DNA from: Terriglobia bacterium
GTDB taxonomy: Bacteria > Acidobacteriota > Terriglobia > UBA7540
Assembly: GCA_030042795.1 (NCBI GenBank)
Contig: JASHYZ010000468.1
Location: 1 to 6,503 of the forward strand
DNA: 6,503 nt
Direction: 5' to 3'
Shown here piece by piece: positions 1 through 6,503 of the stretch. Position numbers and translations under genes: made by a program. The notes under the pieces were generated by a model that did no database searches, was not told the DNA's origin, and was given only the letters and a program-made list of their open reading frames with translations. Every line of letters starts with the position of its first letter. Within the stretch, counting starts at the first letter, position 1.

Positions 1-1917
1 ACGAACTGCCCAGGAGGCCGATCCGAAAAAGGGCTTGAAGAGCTGAGAGGCCGGCACGTAGACCGTGGTGGGATCGAGCTCATCGATCGCCAAGTTCTTC
101 ACATCCGGCACCACCCCAACCACCTCACGCGGCGGTTCCAGAACCTCGGGATATTGGTGATCGCCATATTCGCCAACTACAATTCGATCCCCAATCGGGC
201 TCTTATCCTGCCACCAGGCTCGCGCCACCCTCTCGCTCACAATAGCGACGGGCACTGAAGACGCGGTGTCGGTCTCCTGGAATCCCCTGCCTCGCAGGAT
301 GGGAACGCGCATCGTCTGGAAGTATTCCGAGCTGACGGCGCGATATTCCATGCCACCGATACTATCCTTGGGATGTCCCTCGTGCTCAGTCGGGAGATTG
401 TTGGGGCCGGTAAGAGGCAGCTTGCTCACTACCGCTGCCGAGGTGACCCCTGGGATCACCTTCAAACGTCCCAGCACTTGTTGCTCGAAGCTCCACACCT
501 CAGCGCCGGTGGCCCTCGCCTCCGGCGCGAACGGAGTGACCATCGTGTAGACGTGGCTCGGATCGAAGCCGAGCTTCTGCTGACGTAAACGATACAAGCT
601 CTCGATCAGGAGACCGGCTCCAGTCAGCAGCATCAAGGAAAGCGCCACTTCGCCAATCACCAAGAAGCTGCGCGCGTGGCTACCAACCGTGCTGCGGCCA
701 CCCTGCGTGCCGCCTTCTTTGAGCGACGAGTTGGGATCAAGCCTGGAGGTCTGCCAATAAGAGGTGAAGCCAAAGGCCAAGCTTGTCGCCAACGCCATCA
801 GAAAAGTAAACGCGAGAACGGGGCCGTCAACACCAATGTGACTGGCTGAAGGAATATCCCAGGGGATTGAAGAAACGAGGCCCTTCAGGGCCCAGACGGC
901 GGCCACGAGCCCGGCCACGCCACCGATCAGCGCGATCAACAAACTTTCGGTAAGGAACTGACGCAACAGTTGCCGCCGCCCGGCGCCGAGCGCCAGCCGG
1001 ATGGAGATCTCCCGCTGGCGGGCGTTGGCGCGCGCCATGATCAGACTGGCAACGTTGGCGCAGGCGATGAGCAAGAGCAAGGCGACGGCTCCGAACAGCA
1101 TCAGCAGGCTCGGCCGAAGGTCACCGAGTAGCCATCGTTGATAGTTCACCAACTGGATGCCTCGCTGCCCCGATTGCGCCGACCCGCTGCGACGATAAGC
1201 CTCGAACACCACGTCCATGTTGGCTTGCGCCTGGGCCAAACTGGCTTCCGGCTTTAGCCGGGCAATGACGCTGGTGTTCATCCCGGTGTCCTCGATGGCG
1301 CGCCCAAGCTGCAAGGAGAGGAAAACGTCGGAAGGCTGCGCTACAAAAGTAAAACCGGGCGGCATGACTCCCACTACGGTGTAAGCGTTTTCCCCCAATC
1401 GAACTTGACGGCCGATCACTGCCGGGTCCGCACCAAAGGCTTTTCGCCAGAGCGAATCGCTTAACACCGCGGTTTGACCGCTTCCAGGCCGTGTTTCATC
1501 ACGCAGAATGCCGCGGCCAAGGGCAGGATTGACATCCAGCGCCTTGAAGAACCCGTCCGTCACACGCAGTGACTTAATCCATTCGGAAGCACCGCCTCGC
1601 TTGATTTCAAGGTCAGGGCTGCCACGGAACCCAGCGATTGCCTCGAACGCGTTGGCATGGTCACGGTAGAATTCGAACTCGGGTACCGTAAACCAAGCGA
1701 TGACGCCTCCTCCCTCCTTCCACGCCGCCGTTAGCTGCACCATTTTGTCCGCACGGGGGTAAGGTAGCGGCCGCAGGATCACCGCGTTCACTACGCTAAA
1801 AATTGCAGTATTGGCCCCGATGCCGAGCGCGAGAGTCAGCACGGCCACCGTCGTGAATCCGGGATTGCGGCGCAGCATGCGGAGGGCGTAACGAAAGTCC
1901 TGGAGTAGAGTGCTCAT
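1..1917 (-). CDS. ADOP-type MacB/FtsX permease (permease C), C-terminus cut by window edge
   Basis: Inner-membrane permease of the MacB/FtsX superfamily, ADOP type; substrate unknown. My translation of the reverse strand gives 639 open codons with no stop, so the frame is intact and only the window edge truncates it. The start MSTLLQDFRYALRMLRRNPGF is the usual ADOP opening. TM1 is at about residues 21-48 ([19 protein letters not shown]). A MacB-like periplasmic core spans about 50-260. FtsX domain 1 begins near 270 with the signature [17 protein letters not shown] followed by RQREISIRLALGAGRRQLLRQ. TM5 is near 415-441, and the second periplasmic core follows up to the edge. The second FtsX domain, roughly 170 residues, must lie outside the window. 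One oddity is FGFTSYWQTS after TM4, where the other two permeases have FGLAPA. The start is supported by GAAGGG 8 nt upstream and by an ATGA overlap with the preceding gene. Family assignment is strong; transport function is inferred. Confidence 0.93.
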   Translation of the reverse strand, partial: MSTLLQDFRYALRMLRRNPGFTTVAVLTLALGIGANTAIFSVVNAVILRPLPYPRADKMVQLTAAWKEGGGVIAWFTVPEFEFYRDHANAFEAIAGFRGSPDLEIKRGGASEWIKSLRVTDGFFKALDVNPALGRGILRDETRPGSGQTAVLSDSLWRKAFGADPAVIGRQVRLGENAYTVVGVMPPGFTFVAQPSDVFLSLQLGRAIEDTGMNTSVIARLKPEASLAQAQANMDVVFEAYRRSGSAQSGQRGIQLVNYQRWLLGDLRPSLLMLFGAVALLLLIACANVASLIMARANARQREISIRLALGAGRRQLLRQFLTESLLIALIGGVAGLVAAVWALKGLVSSIPWDIPSASHIGVDGPVLAFTFLMALATSLAFGFTSYWQTSRLDPNSSLKEGGTQGGRSTVGSHARSFLVIGEVALSLMLLTGAGLLIESLYRLRQQKLGFDPSHVYTMVTPFAPEARATGAEVWSFEQQVLGRLKVIPGVTSAAVVSKLPLTGPNNLPTEHEGHPKDSIGGMEYRAVSSEYFQTMRVPILRGRGFQETDTASSVPVAIVSERVARAWWQDKSPIGDRIVVGEYGDHQYPEVLEPPREVVGVVPDVKNLAIDELDPTTVYVPASQLFKPFFGSASWAVR

Positions 1918-2327
1918 TGCGGAGTCCCTTCAGCTAATTTTCGATTTTCGATTTTCGATTGACGATTGGCCAGGACAATCTCCGTTTTCGCAGTCTTTCG
2001 GGACGCGAGCATGATGGCAACCAGCTCGTTAGCTTCTTTAGTGAGATCCTGGAGCCGCTCCCCTTTCACTAGATTAGTCTCTTGGATCAGCTCAAGCCAG
2101 TAGAGGCATTCGTCCGCTTCCTCAAGCACAATCGATAGCTTGGCCGCGAAATCCGGCCGGGACTGGGCGCGACACGCTGCACGATAATTCGCTCCCACCG
2201 AGGTTGCCGCGCGCAGCAATTGCCGCCCGATGACTTGCGCGGCCAAAGTACGTGGGAGCGCATCAACCAGTTTGATCACGCGTATCGCAAGTGCCTTCGT
2301 CCGACACTTTAACTCTTCTGATGTCAC
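1914..2327 (-). CDS. Four-helix-bundle protein (23S rRNA intervening-sequence / S23 family)
   Basis: Small soluble protein of unknown function, 137 residues from the start chosen here. The family was first found encoded in 23S rRNA intervening sequences and is structurally related to the Avd accessory protein of diversity-generating retroelements. Four helices are visible at about residues 2-22, 26-55, 57-85 and 88-116. Hallmark segments are GRQLLRAATSVGANYRAACRA (34-54) and EEADECLYWLELI (69-81). I chose GTG at 2327 because VTSEELKCRTKALAIRVIKL matches the usual family N-terminus and TTAGG lies 6 nt upstream. A longer reading from TTG at 2369 adds 14 residues coded partly by repeat DNA and is less likely. 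The last ~18 residues (NRQSKIENRK then LAEGTPQ) run through the heptamer repeat and look like an added tail. The stop overlaps the ATG of the next permease. Family call is firm; role is unknown. Confidence 0.88.
   Translation of the reverse strand: MTSEELKCRTKALAIRVIKLVDALPRTLAAQVIGRQLLRAATSVGANYRAACRAQSRPDFAAKLSIVLEEADECLYWLELIQETNLVKGERLQDLTKEANELVAIMLASRKTAKTEIVLANRQSKIENRKLAEGTPQ
1926..1931 (-). promoter_or_regulatory. Ribosome binding site of permease C
   Basis: GAAGGG on the minus strand lies 8 nt before the ATG at 1917, the same spacing as for permease B. It sits within the last codons of the four-helix-bundle gene (the E-G of LAEGTPQ), so translation of the two genes is likely coupled. 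Confidence 0.65.
1936..1969. repeat. Left arm of 34-bp imperfect inverted repeat, heptamer-built
   Basis: On the plus strand this is ATTTTCG three times in tandem (1937-1957), then the variant ATTGACG (1958-1964). Aligned with the reverse complement of 2352-2385, 28 of 34 positions match by eye. On the minus strand it lies inside the four-helix-bundle gene and codes residues 120-131 (about ANRQSKIENRKL). Confidence 0.85.
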
Positions 2328-2333
2328 TGCAAA

Positions 2334-2338
2334 CCTAA
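2334..2338 (-). promoter_or_regulatory. Weak ribosome binding site of the four-helix-bundle gene
   Basis: TTAGG on the minus strand lies 6 nt before the GTG at 2327. The match is modest. It supports the shorter start, which also fits the usual N-terminus of the family. Confidence 0.4.
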
Positions 2339-2351
2339 GGAGAAACTCCGT

Positions 2352-2385
2352 GCAATCGAAAATCGACAATCGAAAATCGGCAATT
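2352..2385. repeat. Right arm of 34-bp imperfect inverted repeat, heptamer-built
   Basis: Read on the minus strand, the heptamers are ATTGCCG, ATTTTCG, ATTGTCG, ATTTTCG and then ATTGC. The outer edge falls within the TAA stop codon of permease B (2384-2386). The arm therefore begins where that gene ends, and the permease C-terminus is undisturbed. It lies upstream of the preferred GTG start of the four-helix-bundle gene. Confidence 0.85.
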
Positions 2386-4810
2386 ACTCGTACCTCAGCG
2401 CCACCATCGGATCCACCTTGGTTGCCCGCCGCGCCGGAATGAAGATGGCGAGCACGGCTACAGCCGTCAGTAGCACGGCGGCTCCGCCCAAGGCCAACGG
2501 GTCCGCTGGTCGAACCGCAAACAGCAAGCTGCCCATCAAGCGCGTCAAGCCGAGCGCCGCAAGCAGGCCGACTCCGAGGCCGGCCAGTGTTGATGACAAG
2601 CCCTGCCTGAATACCAAGCCAAGCACGTCACGGCGCCGGGCGCCCAGGGCCATGCGCAAACCAATTTCTTGCTGACGCTGATTCACCGAGTACGAAGTCA
2701 CACCATAAATGCCGATCGATGCCAGAACCAAAGCCAGGCCGGCAAACACCGCGAGCAAGATCAGGGCAAGACGGCGCCGGGCGACCGAATCGCCCATTAC
2801 TTCATTCATGGTACGAACCCGATACACCGGCAGGTCGGGATCGATGGAAGAAACTTCTTTCTGAATGGTTGGCGCCAGGCTGAGCGGGTTTCCGGAATAG
2901 CGAATGACAACGGCCATTGAACCAGAGGGACGCTGCGCTTGAGGCCAATAAACTTCCACGCGCGAGCGTGCCTCCAGCGTTCGGTTTCGAACGTGTTGGA
3001 CCACACCGACGACGGTCATCCAAGGACGACGCGTCGATTGGCGGTCTCCTAAATGAAGCCGCTTGCCGATTGGGTCCTGATTGGGCCAGTAGGTCTGGGC
3101 TAGGGTCTCATCGATGATGGCCACGGGTTGCGAGGTCTCCGAGTCGCTCTCTTCGAAATATCGGCCCCGGATCAGAGAAATACCCATGGCCTTAAAGTAG
3201 TTCGGCGTCACGCCGCGCCAATCCGCTTCAGGCGTCGTGTCCTCGAGGGGAACGGATTGGGTATCGATGGTGGTAGTACCCGAGCCACTGAGGCCACCCA
3301 GAGGCAGCAAAGTTACGGCGCCGGCGTCCTCGACGCCCGGCAAAGCCTGGACACGGCCCAGCAATTCGTGATAGAAGGCGCGGACCTGATCGTCCTTGCT
3401 ATATTTTGCGTCGGGAAGAGACACGCGCAGAGTCAGGACGCCCTCCGGCCGGAAGCCGGGATCTACCTCGAGGATTTTCACGAAGCTCCTCAGGAGCAAG
3501 CCCGCGCCAGCCAGCAAAATCAAAGAGAGCGCGGCCTCGCCCATCACCAAAGCGCTCCTGAGCCGATTCGAAGGACCGCCCTGCGTGTTGCGGCCGGTCT
3601 TGAGCACCTCATAGGCGCCTGCTCGCCGCGCTGGCGCCAAGCCAAAGAGGACTCCAGTGGCGAGCGAAACAATCAATGTAAAAGCGAGCGCCCAGCCGTC
3701 GATTCGGGTGCCGATCACACGCGGAAGGGACTGTGCGCTCAGAGCGGTCAGTCCCCGTAAGACCCATGGCGTAAAAGCAAGTCCCGCGAGGCCTCCCAAG
3801 AGGGCCAGGGCGGCGCTTTCGGTGAGCAACTGGCGCGCCAGCCGGCCGGGGCCTGCACCCAGAGCTATCCGCACGGCGGTCTCTCTTTGACGGCCGGAAG
3901 CGCGCACCAGGAGCAGATTCGCGACGTTGGCGCAAGCGATCAGAAGAACGAGCCCTACGGCGGCCATCAATACCCACAGCGACGCCTTCACGTCACCAAC
4001 GGTCTCCTCGAGGAGAGGAACCAAGATGATTCCGAACCCATATTTTGCGTACGGGTAAGAAGGATTCTGTTCAATCATCGTCTTGCCAACCCGATCCATG
4101 TCTTCCTTGACCTGCGCGAAGGAAAGACCCGGCTTTATGCGGCCTAGAACCTCGAGTCCGTGGCCGCCACGGCTGCTTGGGCTGAGGTCATCCGGAGAGA
4201 ACGCTAGAGGACCCCAAATTTCGGATTCCTGAGGATAATCAAATCCCGCAGGCATGACCCCTACAACGATCATTGGAACCGCGTCCACACGAACGGTGCT
4301 GCCAATAACGTCAGGGCGCCCCCCGAAAGCCCTCTTCCAGAGTCCGTCGCTCAGCACCACTTCGCGATCGTGACCGGGCTGGGCCTCTTCGGGAAGAAAT
4401 GTACGGCCCAGTCTCGCTTGCACCCCCAGGATTATGAACAAGCTGGGAGAGACCGACGCGCCAACAACACGCTCCGGGCTGCCCTTCACGCCGAGATTGA
4501 AAGTTCCCGTCCTGATGGCGGCAATCCCGTCAAAGCTCTTGTTGAGCTGCTGAAAATCGTGGAACTCGGGGACTGAAACCCAGTTCTGATCGTTCGGCAG
4601 GCCGATCCCGGTGAATCGAGTCCACACTTTGATGAGTCGCTCGGGCTTGTTATACGGGAGTGGGCGCAATAACACGGCATCCAGCACGCTGAAGATCGCC
4701 GTGTTGGCGCCGATTCCGAGCGCAAGGGTTAAGACCGCCACGAGGGTGAAGCCGGGATTCTTCCGCAGCATCCGGAGGCCGTAACGAAGGTCAGAAATCA
4801 GAGTCGCCAT
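2384..4810 (-). CDS. ADOP-type MacB/FtsX permease (permease B), complete
   Basis: Complete 808-residue inner-membrane permease with the internally duplicated ADOP plan, at the usual family length of about 800-880. TM1 is at 21-48. Periplasmic core 1 spans about 50-270. FtsX domain 1 is at about 277-400 ([20 protein letters not shown], then TM3 331-352 and TM4 373-395). TM5 is at 419-442, periplasmic core 2 about 445-675, and FtsX domain 2 about 681-801 with TMs near 681-706, 735-757 and 772-793. The C-terminus [17 protein letters not shown] is the family ending. I placed the start at ATG 4810 because [21 protein letters not shown] aligns with permease C and GAAGG sits 8 nt upstream. An upstream TTG at 4867 would add 19 residues coded by repeat DNA. 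There is no Walker A, Walker B or ABC signature, and no ATPase gene beside it, so its energy source is unknown. Envelope export is inferred from the MacB fold only. Confidence 0.95.
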   Translation of the reverse strand: MATLISDLRYGLRMLRKNPGFTLVAVLTLALGIGANTAIFSVLDAVLLRPLPYNKPERLIKVWTRFTGIGLPNDQNWVSVPEFHDFQQLNKSFDGIAAIRTGTFNLGVKGSPERVVGASVSPSLFIILGVQARLGRTFLPEEAQPGHDREVVLSDGLWKRAFGGRPDVIGSTVRVDAVPMIVVGVMPAGFDYPQESEIWGPLAFSPDDLSPSSRGGHGLEVLGRIKPGLSFAQVKEDMDRVGKTMIEQNPSYPYAKYGFGIILVPLLEETVGDVKASLWVLMAAVGLVLLIACANVANLLLVRASGRQRETAVRIALGAGPGRLARQLLTESAALALLGGLAGLAFTPWVLRGLTALSAQSLPRVIGTRIDGWALAFTLIVSLATGVLFGLAPARRAGAYEVLKTGRNTQGGPSNRLRSALVMGEAALSLILLAGAGLLLRSFVKILEVDPGFRPEGVLTLRVSLPDAKYSKDDQVRAFYHELLGRVQALPGVEDAGAVTLLPLGGLSGSGTTTIDTQSVPLEDTTPEADWRGVTPNYFKAMGISLIRGRYFEESDSETSQPVAIIDETLAQTYWPNQDPIGKRLHLGDRQSTRRPWMTVVGVVQHVRNRTLEARSRVEVYWPQAQRPSGSMAVVIRYSGNPLSLAPTIQKEVSSIDPDLPVYRVRTMNEVMGDSVARRRLALILLAVFAGLALVLASIGIYGVTSYSVNQRQQEIGLRMALGARRRDVLGLVFRQGLSSTLAGLGVGLLAALGLTRLMGSLLFAVRPADPLALGGAAVLLTAVAVLAIFIPARRATKVDPMVALRYE

Positions 4811-4818
4811 AGGTTGCA

Positions 4819-4823
4819 CCTTC
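4819..4823 (-). promoter_or_regulatory. Ribosome binding site of permease B
   Basis: GAAGG on the minus strand lies 8 nt before the ATG at 4810. It decides the start in favour of 4810 over the in-frame TTG at 4867 and ATG at 4843, both of which sit within repeat DNA. Confidence 0.65.
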
Positions 4824-4833
4824 AACCTGCAAA

Positions 4834-4875
4834 ATTGACTCATTGATTCAATGAGCCATTGACTCAATGAATCAA
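4834..4875. repeat. Octamer tandem array with hairpin potential between permeases A and B
   Basis: On the plus strand the array reads as 8-bp units ATTGACTC, ATTGATTC, AATGAGCC, ATTGACTC and AATGAATC (4834-4873). It contains a 17-bp near-perfect palindrome at 4839-4855 (CTCATTGA, one base, TCAATGAG). A larger inverted repeat, 4843-4855 against 4863-4875, pairs 12 of 13 positions across a 7-base loop. It fills over half of the 70-nt gap before permease B. It could be an mRNA processing or stability hairpin, or simply a microsatellite-like expansion. Confidence 0.75.
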
Positions 4876-4880
4876 CCGAG

Positions 4881-6503
4881 TCATTCGTGCCTCAGCGCCA
4901 CCATCGGGTCCACCCTGCTGGCCCGCCGGGCCGGAATGTAGCAGGCAAGGAGAGCGACTACAGCAAGCACAATCACTACAACTACGAAGGTCAGTGGATC
5001 ATGAGCGCTGACGCCGAAAATCAGCTTCACCATTAAGCGGGTGAGCGCCAAAGCTCCAAGCAGGCCCACGGCGAGGCCCAGCAGCGTGACCCTCCCTGCT
5101 TCGGCGAGCATCATGAGCAGCACGTCCAGCTTCTTGGCGCCGAGAGCCATGCGTACGCCGATCTCGCGCGTTCGCCGGCTGGCAAAATACGAGATCACAC
5201 CGTAGACGCCCACGCAGCACATGATCAGGGCCAGCGCCGCAAATACTCCCAGCAGGGTCATGGAGAAGCGGCGAGCCGCCAGCGAGTCTGATATGACGCT
5301 TTCCAGGGTCTCGGCTTCGTACATCACTGCCTGGCTGTTGTACGCCTCGAAGGCCCGCCGCACAGGCGCCACCAGCGACTGCGGCGAGCTAGTAGAGCGC
5401 AGCACCACACCAACTCCCTGCCCGGCCAATAGGGGTAGAAACTGGTCCGGAGTTTGTGGCAACGCGAGATAGCACTGGGCTTGGACGGTGGAAGTCGAGT
5501 CCGAATCCAGACCCCATTGGTTCACGTGTTTGGCAATCCCGACGATTTCGGCCGACACGTTAAGGATGTCAAAATTGACGCGCTTGCCGATGGGATTCTC
5601 ATTGCCAAAGTACAGCCGCGCGAAGCGATCGTCGATCACCGTTATCATCGGCGCATGCTCGTTATCTTGTGGCGTCAGGAAGCGCCCGCGTTCCAGCGGG
5701 ATCCTCATCGTCTTCAAATAATCCGGCTGCACCATATAAAAGAGTGTGACTTTCATCTCGGACTCGGTCGGCGGCTTAGGCTGGCCCTCGATCCAAAAAG
5801 GAACCTCGGAATCGCCTTGCAGGGGCCTCGATCCCACCGTGAGCGACGCGGCCTCTACACCCGGGACGGCGCTGAGCACATCGTGAATCCGGAGCCAGGA
5901 CTCTCGAATAGCGACGGGAGAGGTGATGGGCGGGACCGAAACATTGAACGACAGCACGTTTCGCGGGTTAAATCCAGGATCGACGCTCCAAAGCTTAGCC
6001 AGGCTTCTGATCATGAGTCCTCCACCGGCCAGGAGGACAAGCGCCAGCGCCATTTCGAGGACCACCAACACGGTTTGGACGCTATGCCGGGCCCCGCTCG
6101 CTCCACGTCCACCTTCCTTCAATGTCTCGTGAAGATCGGGTTGCGCGCTCTTGAACGCCGGCGCAAGGCCGAATACTATGCCGGCCAGCACTGACATGAC
6201 TAAGGTGAACAGGAGCACACGTCCGTCAAGCTGGACATTCTCGGCCCTGGGCAAGGCCTCAGGCACCGCTTTCAGCGCCGCTTTGAGACCCCAGGAAGCG
6301 AGCAGAAGACCAAGGCCACCGCCGGAGAGTCCCAGCAGGACGCTTTCGGTCAAGAGTTGACGCAGGGTGCGCCAGTGGCTCGCACCCAGCGCGACCCGGA
6401 TTGCAAATTCCCGCGTCCGGCCGGTGGAACGCGCGAGCAGCAGGTTCGCAACGTTGACGCAGGCAATCAGCAACACGAAAGCTACGGCAGCCTGCAGCAG
6501 CAC
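4881..6503 (-). CDS. ADOP-type MacB/FtsX permease (permease A), N-terminus cut by window edge
   Basis: C-terminal 540 residues of a third permease of the same family. Alignment to permease B puts its first visible residue near position 279, so about 278 N-terminal residues (TM1 and periplasmic core 1) lie beyond the right edge. The GTG at 6503 is an internal valine, not a start. Visible parts are FtsX domain 1 (residues 1-118, with [19 protein letters not shown]), TM5 at 142-166, periplasmic core 2 at about 170-400, and FtsX domain 2 with TMs near 414-438, 463-486 and 503-524. It ends in [17 protein letters not shown], nearly identical to the end of permease B. It retains FGLAPAFKS after TM4 and LKEGGRG in the cytoplasmic linker, both common in this family. 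The frame is intact. It lies 70 nt upstream of permease B on the same strand, which suggests co-transcription. Substrate and energy coupling are unknown. Confidence 0.94.
   Translation of the reverse strand: MLLQAAVAFVLLIACVNVANLLLARSTGRTREFAIRVALGASHWRTLRQLLTESVLLGLSGGGLGLLLASWGLKAALKAVPEALPRAENVQLDGRVLLFTLVMSVLAGIVFGLAPAFKSAQPDLHETLKEGGRGASGARHSVQTVLVVLEMALALVLLAGGGLMIRSLAKLWSVDPGFNPRNVLSFNVSVPPITSPVAIRESWLRIHDVLSAVPGVEAASLTVGSRPLQGDSEVPFWIEGQPKPPTESEMKVTLFYMVQPDYLKTMRIPLERGRFLTPQDNEHAPMITVIDDRFARLYFGNENPIGKRVNFDILNVSAEIVGIAKHVNQWGLDSDSTSTVQAQCYLALPQTPDQFLPLLAGQGVGVVLRSTSSPQSLVAPVRRAFEAYNSQAVMYEAETLESVISDSLAARRFSMTLLGVFAALALIMCCVGVYGVISYFASRRTREIGVRMALGAKKLDVLLMMLAEAGRVTLLGLAVGLLGALALTRLMVKLIFGVSAHDPLTFVVVVIVLAVVALLACYIPARRASRVDPMVALRHE

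Larger units (their letters stand above)
1936..2385 (-). other. Inverted-repeat-bounded module carrying the four-helix-bundle gene
   Basis: A 450-bp segment is bounded by the two arms and holds almost all of the small gene. On the transcript the arms are complementary and could pair to form a long imperfect stem closing a loop of about 380 nt that contains most of the reading frame. The base pair TA borders both ends (1935-1936 and 2385-2386), but two bases are too few to count as a target duplication. Mobility or insertion is inferred from the layout; no transposase is present. Confidence 0.5.

Noticed and set aside
266..588. Short plus-strand frames opposite permease C.
   Set aside because: They overlap the second periplasmic core of permease C, whose minus-strand frame is open over all 639 codons.
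1936..2385. A CRISPR array, because of repeated short units.
   Set aside because: Units are 7 bp in direct contact with no spacers, and no cas genes are present.
1914..2385. A diversity-generating retroelement, because the small protein resembles Avd.
   Set aside because: No reverse transcriptase and no template/variable repeat pair is visible; the protein family alone is not enough.
3128..3760. A 210-codon open frame on the plus strand inside permease B.
   Set aside because: It is antisense to a clear full-length permease, its translation has no recognisable domain, and GC-rich antisense frames of this size are common.
4811..4867. A TTG start at 4867 giving permease B 19 extra residues.
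   Set aside because: The extra residues come from the octamer array, do not fit the family N-terminus, and a better ribosome binding site precedes the ATG at 4810.
4839..4875. A rho-independent terminator between permeases A and B.
   Set aside because: The stems are AT-rich and only a short TTTT follows on the minus strand, so termination would be weak at best.
5454..6194. A 246-codon open frame on the plus strand inside permease A.
   Set aside because: Antisense shadow of strongly conserved permease coding sequence, with charged low-information protein and no ribosome binding site that stands out.
6501..6503. GTG at the right edge as the start of permease A.
   Set aside because: Alignment with permease B shows that it falls inside TM2 of the first FtsX domain, so it is an internal valine.

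Overview
The window is a tightly packed, one-direction (minus strand) stretch of a bacterial chromosome. In transcription order it holds three large permease genes of the MacB/FtsX type, with one small four-helix-bundle gene inserted between the second and third. The permeases match the ADOP architecture (acidobacterial duplicated orphan permease): an N-terminal MacB-like periplasmic core plus FtsX domain, then a second core plus FtsX domain, and no ATP-binding subunit alongside. Tandem runs of such genes are typical of Acidobacteria such as Solibacter and relatives, so a soil acidobacterium or a metagenomic relative is the best guess. This rests on family knowledge; there is no marker gene here to prove it.

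Layout from the right edge, reading the minus strand. (1) Permease A enters from beyond the right edge without its first ~280 residues and ends at 4881. (2) A 70-nt gap carries an 8-bp-period repeat array able to form hairpins, followed by a good ribosome binding site. (3) Permease B (4810 to 2384, 808 residues) is complete. (4) A ~450-bp module, bounded by imperfect 34-bp inverted repeats built from a 7-bp unit (ATTTTCG and variants), begins at the stop codon of permease B and contains the four-helix-bundle gene. (5) The stop of that gene overlaps the ATG of permease C in an ATGA junction. Permease C then runs off the left edge after 639 codons. Coding density is very high and no stretch above 300 bases lacks a gene.

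All four genes could lie on one transcript, since no clear promoter or terminator separates them. The permeases probably act in the inner membrane on periplasmic or envelope substrates. Their substrate and energy source cannot be read from the sequence. The four-helix-bundle protein belongs to the family first seen in 23S rRNA intervening sequences and related to the Avd protein of diversity-generating retroelements. Its placement inside a long inverted repeat, with the repeat forming part of its own coding sequence, is the most unusual thing in the window.
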